Assembly (NCBI GenBank): GCA_004369085.1
Contig: ML210227.1
Location: 61,602-125,601 of the forward strand
DNA from: Coprinopsis marcescibilis
Lineage: Eukaryota; Basidiomycota; Agaricomycetes; Agaricales; Psathyrellaceae
Reading direction: 5' to 3'
DNA length: 64,000 bases
Made by a program: the position numbers and the translations under genes. The notes under the pieces are model-generated. The model was not told where the DNA came from. It saw nothing but the letters and a program-made list of their open reading frames with translations, and searched no databases. This document shows, piece by piece, positions 58,050 to 64,000 of the stretch. Every line of letters begins with the position of its first letter. Position 1 is the first letter of the stretch.

Positions 58050-58497
58050 CAGTCACCCAAAAGTTGTAAAAAGTGACATACCGTGGCTGACCTGGAATGC
58101 AAAATGGCAAGAACGCAGCTGGCGGTCCACGATCATCCATCTAAGCGTCATCTTCTACCGACAGCTGGGGCTGCACCGAGATTTGAATCGAGACTCTCAG
58201 TGTGATCAGTGATTCTCGCAGACCGCTGGTTTACAGCAGGATTGTTAATACCTGTCTGGCCGAGCCTGGCCTAGCAGAAACCATATTTCCAAATTGCGAA
58301 GGAGCCGTTCAGCCAATTCGTTTAGAAAACATAAAAAGAAAGACTTCAGAAGGTCTTACGGGCAACAGCAAACGGCGCTGGACACGATGCGGATGGGGGT
58401 AGGTAGATAATTCCATTGCCAAACGGCGCGAGACTTCGTCGGCAATAGTCGGAGTTGTATAATCTACTCCCGGCTGGTCCGCCGAACGGAACGTGCT
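58050..58497. repeat. 0.4-kb dispersed repeat, copy 2
   Basis: The partner of 54177-54595, in the same orientation, about 3.9 kb away. It contains a TTTGAATC segment that looks like a tRNA B box on inspection, but no tRNA fold is supported. There is no intact gene next to this copy. Confidence 0.85.
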
Positions 58498-59241
58498 CCA
58501 AAATGTAGGTATTTTGGCTTGCAGATATATATTTAGATCATTGCCTCTTCTCCAGAACTGAGATGGTCCGCAATGTGGATGTCAGTGTCTACAAGAACTT
58601 AACAAGCGATATATTGTTGTACTAGTCAGAGACGCATGTCTATCAGGGATATGTAAACAGGGTATAGGCTTAGACCAATGTATACATCTAGTAGCTGGGC
58701 TGATTGTTGACATTATTCACTTACATGGGCAGTTTTTGCACTGTGGTACAGTCTCTAACTTTAAGCCTCGGTTGGGCCTCGGGAACGATGATAAACTCCC
58801 TCCGTTTCTAGCTCTCGACTCTGCATCCTTCCAGTTTGAAGGAGAGGGCTTTTGACAAGGGTTGAGTCAGGCTGAGCTACTATTGTTTCAGTCTTCGACG
58901 CTGCCGAAAATGTTAACCGACTTCGCGTCAGACGCGGCACGCTATCCCCCGATTCCTCGGTGGAGCGTTGCGTCATCGGTCGCGTCATGAACCCCCCAAC
59001 GCGTTATTTGGCTGTGCTTGAACCTGACGCCATAGGCTTTATTCACGCACTGTGACGTCAGTTTTCAGCGCGAAGCGCCAATCTACATCGGCTACAGCAA
59101 TTACCCGAAGTTGCAAGAATGCTCGATGGTACGCCGATGGTTCTTACATTACGGGAAATTTCTGCATTCGATGTACATACTACGTCATTGATATTTTACC
59201 TTGTGACATTCCGGAATCCGCGTCGATATGGACGTGGAAGG

Positions 59242-59250
59242 TATAAAAGG
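59242..59250 (+). promoter_or_regulatory. TATA box of the CsbD-like gene
   Basis: TATAAAAGG lies 100 nt upstream of the ATG at 59342; the leader between them is rich in CTCA/CAACTC. Confidence 0.75.
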
Positions 59251-59341
59251 GCTTCGTATTCGATGGGTTTTTGCATCAACCGAACTAAAGCATCTCTCAA
59301 CTCTTAAACAACTCACTCTCTCACTCAACTCATCATCTACA

Positions 59342-59784
59342 ATGTCTCAACAATCTGCTCAGAATACTGCTTCCGGCGAGCCTTCGTGCGTTACAATTCA
59401 CCTCGAGCTCACCTTGGACATCGAATGCTAACTCCCCGATAGCAAGGTTACTGGCCAACTTCACTCAGTGAAGGGAACCGTCGTAGAGGCGGTTGGAAAC
59501 GTCACTGGGGCCACATCATGGCAACAGTCTGGCAAGGAAGAGCACGCCGCTGGAGAGGCGGAATACAAGGCTGCCCAAGCCAAGGCCTATGTTGAAGGCA
59601 CTGCCGACCGTGTGACCGGAAAGAAGGACACTATTGTTGGTGCGATTACTGGCGACAGAACTCAGGAGGCAGCAGGTATGTCCGATAATACGAGCTATGT
59701 TTTGCTTGACGCTGATGTAAAATTGAAGGCAACGTTCGTCATGACAAAGGAGAAGCCCAGCAGAAAGTAAACGACATTCTCTGA
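59342..59784 (+). CDS. hmp1: CsbD-like protein (Hmp1-type, mismatch/cruciform DNA recognition)
   Basis: Three exons: MSQQSAQNTASGEPS, then after a 57-nt intron (59386-59442) KVTGQLHSVKGTVVEAVGN, TGATSWQQSGKEEHAAGEAE and GTADRVTGKKDTIVGAITGD, then after a 53-nt intron (59676-59728) NVRHDKGEAQQKVNDIL and the stop at 59782-59784. The alternating K-G/G-N/E-G helical pattern is that of CsbD-family stress proteins. In basidiomycetes this family is usually annotated after Ustilago Hmp1, described as a mismatched base-pair and cruciform DNA recognition protein; whether this copy binds DNA is not shown by the sequence. It is about 110 residues, highly polar, without signal or membrane segment, probably a general stress protein. 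The ATG follows a TATA box by 100 nt. Confidence 0.9.
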
Positions 59785-60069
59785 TCGTTCTTACTGCGGA
59801 CTATTGTCGTTACCTTAATCATATACCTAACTCAGTGTTGCACTGTCTTGGAATTCATGCTATGACGGAACGAAATTTAGTGAAATATTTGTAGAGGAGA
59901 GACAATATGGTGCGCCAGGCACCTGGTTGGATTATCGCATCACGGATGTACCGGAGAATATGCTACTTCAGCCGTTCCTATCTTTGTCGCCTATTCCTAT
60001 TCAATAATATTGTGGGCGTCTTTCAACAAGGACCCTGTCAGCGAGACTTGACACGATTACTGCAAGTCT

Positions 60070-60176
60070 ATGCACTGACTTCAGTTGGACATAGTTATTG
60101 TGGCATTTTCAACGACTATGCTTTCAGGACAAGGGGCTCTAAAAGAGCCGGTATGCTACCCTTCACCGTACAGCGC
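60070..60176 (+). repeat. promoter-like repeat, copy 2
   Basis: It shares ordered blocks with 57735-57846. Here it ends about 40 nt before the TATA box of the small-protein gene at 60307, so it is likely part of that promoter. Confidence 0.65.
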
Positions 60177-60215
60177 CACTTACCTACTACTTAATAGTCA
60201 ATTGCAGACTCGGAG

Positions 60216-60223
60216 TATATAAG
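60216..60223 (+). promoter_or_regulatory. TATA box of small-protein gene B
   Basis: TATATAAG lies 91 nt upstream of the ATG at 60307. Confidence 0.65.
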
Positions 60224-60306
60224 CGCCATGAGCAAGTGCGCTCCCAGCCGAATCTCGCTCCGCATTCATTCCAACCGTTCCTGCATCCGCTAATATTCAA
60301 ACGCTC

Positions 60307-60730
60307 ATGTCATGTCCAGAGACTACTCTCGCCACTCTCACCGTCGACCATAGCACTGGCGAAATCATCGAGTTCACTGCTCCTGCCCTCCAAAGGTCGT
60401 TCGTTGGTAAAGGACCTGCAGGAACGAGAAACAGGCGTACGTGACGGCACGCATGCGCCATATGCTGTAGACTTGGAGGGCCCACAAGTTGGCACAGTCG
60501 CTTTATCAGTGAAGGAGTGGAGACCTAATGTGATCTTCTCAGTTGGCTGGGACATGGCCAGCACCCCCATCTTGGAGATCGCCAGGGTGAGCGAGACGTG
60601 TCACATTCCAATGAGCATTGAACTTACTGTCTACATTTTGCTCCTTCCCATCTTAAGTTCATCTGTGAGTGGTTACTGCTACAGCTCCTTTTACCGTCAC
60701 TCAGGTCTTTTTCGTTTTGTTTTAAGCTGA
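60307..60730 (+). CDS. small unrecognised protein, micro-exon family member B
   Basis: The ATG at 60307 begins MSCPETTLATLTVDHSTGEI. Introns: 60407-60470 (64 nt, joining ALQRSFV to DLEGPQVGTVALSVKEW), 60587-60657 (71 nt, after ILEIAR), a 7-nt micro-exon TTCATCT at 60658-60664, then a short intron 60665-60704 and the end at 60728-60730. The frame stays open across all joins. The exon pattern, the lysine/arginine-Phe-Ile created by the micro-exon, and the strand pattern (GTVALSVKEWRPNVIFSVGW) match member A at 56791. The product is about 80-85 residues, with no signal peptide or membrane span apart from a hydrophobic C-terminal end that is the least certain part. Function unknown; possibly a small beta-sandwich. 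Confidence 0.55.
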
Positions 60731-60927
60731 AAGAATGGTGTCTGAGAGCGACGAGGGCTACTTCCTAATCCCCCGTGGTATATAACAATGGAAGCTGCGT
60801 CTGGGTAGCATTTAAAAGTTGTGGATGGTGCCTATATGTGACACGCAATAGACATTATTCGGGGGAGCGCTCGTCTACTCGCCTCAGCTCACACTCGTGC
60901 CCTCCACAGTTGCAGATTGTTTGGTGT

Positions 60928-60997
60928 TTCCGTTGAACTCGGACACATCTGCGCTGAGATAAAACTTTGCCACTTGAAGCAGTCCGATCAAGCGCCC
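60928..60997 (+). repeat. dispersed repeat, copy 2 (partner at 23883)
   Basis: It has the same start and end blocks as 23883-23947, in the same orientation, with about 5 nt more between them. Confidence 0.75.
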
Positions 60998-61769
60998 GTT
61001 TGCCAAGTTGCATTTCTCCAGCGAACGATTATGAGGCATTCCCAGACTCACTCCGTGAATCTGCAAATATCTGCTCCAGAGACTATGGCGCCATAAATGC
61101 AAGACCTCTCACCATTCTGTGAATCCAACCTCGGGTACCCTTGATCGTGATCGTTGGCTTCTTGGGCTTCTGAGCTACCCATGGGATGCTTGTCATTCTT
61201 CTCCCAGTTGTTGCACTTATCGTCGTGCGCAAGATACGCCCTCGAGGCCATCGAAATTTATTTTTTGTTTGCTTCTGAGTAATGACTATGACTTACCGTA
61301 CGCTCGAGGTGATTATAGATCGTTTTTTTATCAAGGATTTTTATCGACGCTTAGGCCCAAATCTTCTCCCTTGCCTGCAGGCTGATGTACGATGGGCTCG
61401 TCATTTTAACACCAGTTTGAGACTGATCTATTATCATCAAGAAAGATAAAATAGTGTCTGTATGACCTCCTCAGGTGCCAGGTATCACTTCTGAAATTTA
61501 TTCGTGCTCCAGCCTGCTAATAGCGGACGAGATAAAGGTCAAACCTTCCACGAAGAACACTCACACCTTATCAATGGCGTTAAGCGATAAGAGGTGATTA
61601 GCGTTGCTTCTTAGACGCACGTAGCTATTTGACCTCGACTAGATGCATCAAGTTCATGATTGACAGATTTTCAGTGATAATCGTCTTCTGAAGGTACCAT
61701 TGTCCCATGTCCTTACTTATGGGCAGAATTTTCTCTCCCTATTTAAGAGCTTTTCATCACTTTTAAAGG

Positions 61770-61776
61770 TATAAAA
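61770..61776 (+). promoter_or_regulatory. TATA box of the secreted repeat-protein gene
   Basis: TATAAAA lies 99 nt upstream of the ATG at 61869; the intervening leader is rich in CTCAAC-type sequence. Confidence 0.75.
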
Positions 61777-61868
61777 GTAAAGGAACCCGTTCTACAAGAT
61801 CAAACCAGAACAACAGCTCCCTCTCAGCTTTACTTTAACTCACAACCTCGACTCTCTTGCTAGCAGCC

Positions 61869-63065
61869 ATGCAAGCCTTCTTCAAGCTCTTTGTCATCGC
61901 TTCCGTCTTTTTCAGCGCTGTCTCAGCTGCTGCTGTTGACGTCGGACGCGACGGAGACGTTGCCGTCAGTGGTGAGTTGCACCCGCCGCCGCTACCGCTA
62001 TTCTTTGTGCTGATGTCTGCATTCCATCGTTCCGCAGGCAACCGAGTTGGCGGGGGCTCATCCGACCACAACCGTGTCGGCGGAGGATCCTCAGACCAAA
62101 ACCGTGTTGGTGGTAATTCTGGAAACCACAACCAGAACCGCCGAGACAACGAGCGCGTTGGTGGGGGCTCATCCGACGACAACCGCGTTGGTGTTAACCC
62201 TGGCAACCACAACCAGAACCGCCGGGACAACGAGCGCGTTGGTGGTGGCTCGTCGGACAACAGCCGCGTAGGTGGAGGCTCATCTGACAACAACCGTGTC
62301 GGCGGAGGAAACCACAACCAGAACCGCAGGGACAACGAGCGCGTAGGTGGAGGCTCCTCAGACCACAACCGAGTTGGTGGGGACTCATCCGACAATAACC
62401 GCGTCGGTGGTAATTCTGGCAACCACAACCAGAACCGCCGGGACAACGAGCGTGTTGGTGGAAGCTCGTCGGACAACAACCGCGTTGGTGGAGGAAACCA
62501 CAACCAGAACCGCCGCGACAACGAGCGTGTTGGTGGAAGCTCGTCGGACAACAACCGCGTCGGTGGCCACAACCAGAGCCGTCGAGACAACGAGCGCGTC
62601 GGTGGAGGATCCTCCGACAACAACCGCGTTGGCGGTGGTGGAAACCACAACCAGAACAGTCGGGACAACGAGCGCGTTGGCGGTGGCTCTTCAGACCACA
62701 ACCGCGCAGGTGGAGGCTCTGACAACCACAACCGCGCAGGTGGAGGCTCTGACAACCACAACCAGAACCGTCGAGACAATGAGCGCGTTGGTGGGGGCTC
62801 CTCAGACCACAACCGCGTAGGTGGAGGCTCATCCGACAATAACCGCGTTGGCGGTGGTGGAAACCACAACCAGAACCGTCGGGACAACGAGCGTGTTGGT
62901 GGGGGCTCCTCAGACCGCAGACGCGTAGGTGGAGGCTCTGGCAACCACAACCAGAACCGTCGAGACAACGAGCGCGTTGGTGGGGGTTCGTCGGACAACA
63001 ACCGTGTCGGTGGAGGATCCTCCGATCAGAACCGCGCCGGTGGGGGCTCGAACAACAACAACTGA
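61869..63065 (+). CDS. secreted Asn/Arg/Gly/Ser repeat protein
   Basis: The ATG at 61869 opens a clear signal peptide (MQAFFKLFVIASVFFSAVSA) and a short propeptide-like segment (VDVGRDGDVAVS). An intron at 61972-62037 (66 nt) leads to a single repeat-built exon ending at 63065, for about 376 residues in total. Two units alternate: NRVGGGSSDN-like decamers and a 19-residue unit NHNQNRRDNERVGGGSSD, with the core RDNERVGG present ten times. The mature chain is basic, strongly hydrophilic, without Cys and surely disordered; the RRDNER segments contain possible dibasic processing sites. It could be a wall-associated repeat protein or the precursor of repeated short peptides; neither is proven. The repeat DNA also leaves long open frames on other frames and on the reverse strand. 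Confidence 0.85.
   Translation: MQAFFKLFVIASVFFSAVSAAAVDVGRDGDVAVSGELHPPPLPLFFVLMSAFHRSAGNRVGGGSSDHNRVGGGSSDQNRVGGNSGNHNQNRRDNERVGGGSSDDNRVGVNPGNHNQNRRDNERVGGGSSDNSRVGGGSSDNNRVGGGNHNQNRRDNERVGGGSSDHNRVGGDSSDNNRVGGNSGNHNQNRRDNERVGGSSSDNNRVGGGNHNQNRRDNERVGGSSSDNNRVGGHNQSRRDNERVGGGSSDNNRVGGGGNHNQNSRDNERVGGGSSDHNRAGGGSDNHNRAGGGSDNHNQNRRDNERVGGGSSDHNRVGGGSSDNNRVGGGGNHNQNRRDNERVGGGSSDRRRVGGGSGNHNQNRRDNERVGGGSSDNNRVGGGSSDQNRAGGGSNNNN
62038..63062 (+). repeat. tandem coding repeats in the secreted protein
   Basis: Imperfect 30-nt and 57-nt units are arrayed across the second exon. Units are nearly all multiples of three, so copy-number changes would keep the frame. Silent differences between units show the array is not brand new. 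Confidence 0.9.
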
Positions 63066-64000
63066 TACTCCATAGTTTATAACCGATGTCCTTCTCCGCT
63101 TCACACTGGTTTTCTTTCTTCCAAGTTTGACCTCAGTCTGTAGTATTTAAGTATCTGTCAGTTTGATCGTATATACCCTTCACTGCTGTCTCGCATGCAA
63201 GTATGTATGATGGGGTGATTATATCGCCATTTGTATTTATATCAACTACTACCTGTCGTTACCTATGTATATATTATGTTTTGCATTTATGCCGTTCTTA
63301 TAAGCGCCCGTGCGGCTTGGCACTCGGACGGGGATTGTATATTTTGTGGACGGCAAGATGTTTCTTTCTCCTTGAAGTGTGTATCCAATGCACTAGGGAC
63401 TACATCGTGAGACTTGAACAAGTGCGTCATTGCAATAATTCAGAGCACCCGCTGCAGTCTTACAAAGGCTGTATTGTCTAGTTTCATGATCCCGCATCGG
63501 AGTCCAGTATAACCTTTAACTTTGAGCGCGAGGATCTCTTATTGCGGGGCGAATTAGTTCAGCGGAATTGAAGTCATACTAGACTTACTCTTCAAAACTA
63601 TTGGGGGCTTAATAACAGCGGACACCCTGATCGTAATGCAATTTGTGACAATAAAGCACAGTCCATTTTGTTAAGACAATTGCACTTCTGTAAGTTAAGA
63701 TAATGCGTGTCTTATTATTTGTCTTAATATCATTTCTCTCATACTCAAATAAGACACTTGTGTGCAATTAAAATGTGCCACGATTCGCGAAATAAGATAA
63801 TCCATGCAATAATCAATTAAGATATTCTACCAAATAAGACGCGCATACATTCTAAATAAGATGCTACAAAATCGTTGGGACGCGCCACAAAATAAGATGC
63901 GCGCATGCAATTAAGACGCACCGCAAAATAAGATAGGCGGAACAAATAAGACACTACGAAATTAGGCGCGCCATGAATAAGAGCGGAAGCTGCGAAATTA
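63066..64000. other. 3' flank and AT-rich AATAAGA-repeat region
   Basis: After about 0.5 kb of 3' flank, the sequence from roughly 63640 to the window end is AT-rich and built from irregularly spaced AATAAGA/AATTAAGA motifs, at least eight of the first kind, often followed by CGC, TGC or CAC. No coding potential was seen. It may be the edge of a satellite-like or decayed repeat block. Confidence 0.6.

Larger units (their letters stand above)
57257..59341. other. intergenic, 2.1 kb, with repeats
   Basis: It contains copy 1 of a promoter-like repeat (57735-57846) and copy 2 of the 0.4-kb repeat (58050-58497). No gene was recognised; frames are at most 78 codons. The right end has the TATA box of the CsbD-like gene. 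Confidence 0.5.
59785..60306. other. intergenic; holds the promoter-like repeat copy 2
   Basis: The right half (60070-60176) matches 57735-57846 and precedes the TATATAAG box at 60216. The left half is AT-rich 3' flank of the CsbD-like gene. No gene seen. Confidence 0.5.
60731..61868. other. intergenic, 1.1 kb
   Basis: It contains a dispersed repeat copy (60928-60997) and the TATA box at 61770. No gene recognised. Confidence 0.5.

Noticed and set aside
58120..58260. tRNA-like segment with a B-box-like TTTGAATC
   Set aside because: The flanking bases do not form a T-stem and no acceptor stem closes; it lies in a duplicated repeat.
61835..63001. 388-codon Pro/Arg/Trp-rich frame on the minus strand
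   Set aside because: It is the reverse of the tandem repeats in the secreted protein; it has no signal peptide, splice logic or plausible composition.

Overview
The window looks like nuclear DNA of a filamentous basidiomycete, most likely an agaricomycete. The evidence is: many short GT-AG introns (about 40-155 nt, mostly 50-80) that interrupt nearly every gene; an eIF3g, a MOB4/phocein, a CsbD-like (Hmp1-type) protein and an Hva1-TUDOR protein of fungal type; TKL-type kinases; a P450; and many small secreted or membrane proteins. I saw no bacterial, organellar or viral genes, no convincing tRNA or rRNA, and no CRISPR. Gene models are hand-spliced from the sequence and unconfirmed by transcripts.

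Layout. 1-3.7 kb (minus): a P-type H+-ATPase-like gene with eroded catalytic motifs whose frame runs, through a short intron, into a TKL-like kinase that leaves the window at base 1. 4.6-6.6 kb (plus): two adjacent genes for small secreted expansin/RlpA-like barrel proteins. 6.75-7.3 kb: a small single-span membrane protein. 8.4-10.6 kb: an Hva1-TUDOR protein and eIF3g. 12.1-14.9 kb (plus): a complete kinase paralog, closely related to the kinase half of the first gene even in its introns. 15.3-17.5 kb: MOB4/phocein with a long acidic tail. 19-20.6 kb: a disordered protein of unknown role. 20.8-23 kb (minus): a cytochrome P450. 25.6-26.5 kb: an unrecognised spliced gene. 30-32.3 kb (minus): a coiled-coil protein of unknown function. 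32.7-42.5 kb (minus): one very long, disordered protein gene of roughly 3,100 codons.

The right half is accessory in character. A family of four-span membrane proteins of 164-170 residues occurs four times (27, 29.5, 47 and 49 kb), the last two in a tandem segmental duplication. There are a GPI-type secreted protein (45 kb), a Pro-rich-tailed membrane protein (51 kb), a DUF7137-like membrane protein (52-54 kb), and a run of small TATA-driven genes at 56.8-63 kb: two members of an unrecognised small-protein family that share a 7-nt micro-exon, a CsbD-like protein, and a secreted protein made of asparagine/arginine/glycine repeats. Several repeats of 0.06-0.45 kb, perfect palindromes and an AT-rich AATAAGA-repeat tail lie between genes.

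The genes do not form one pathway. The strongest candidates for something undescribed are the pseudo-ATPase/kinase chimera at 1-3.7 kb, the micro-exon small-protein family at 56.8-60.7 kb, and the four-span membrane family.
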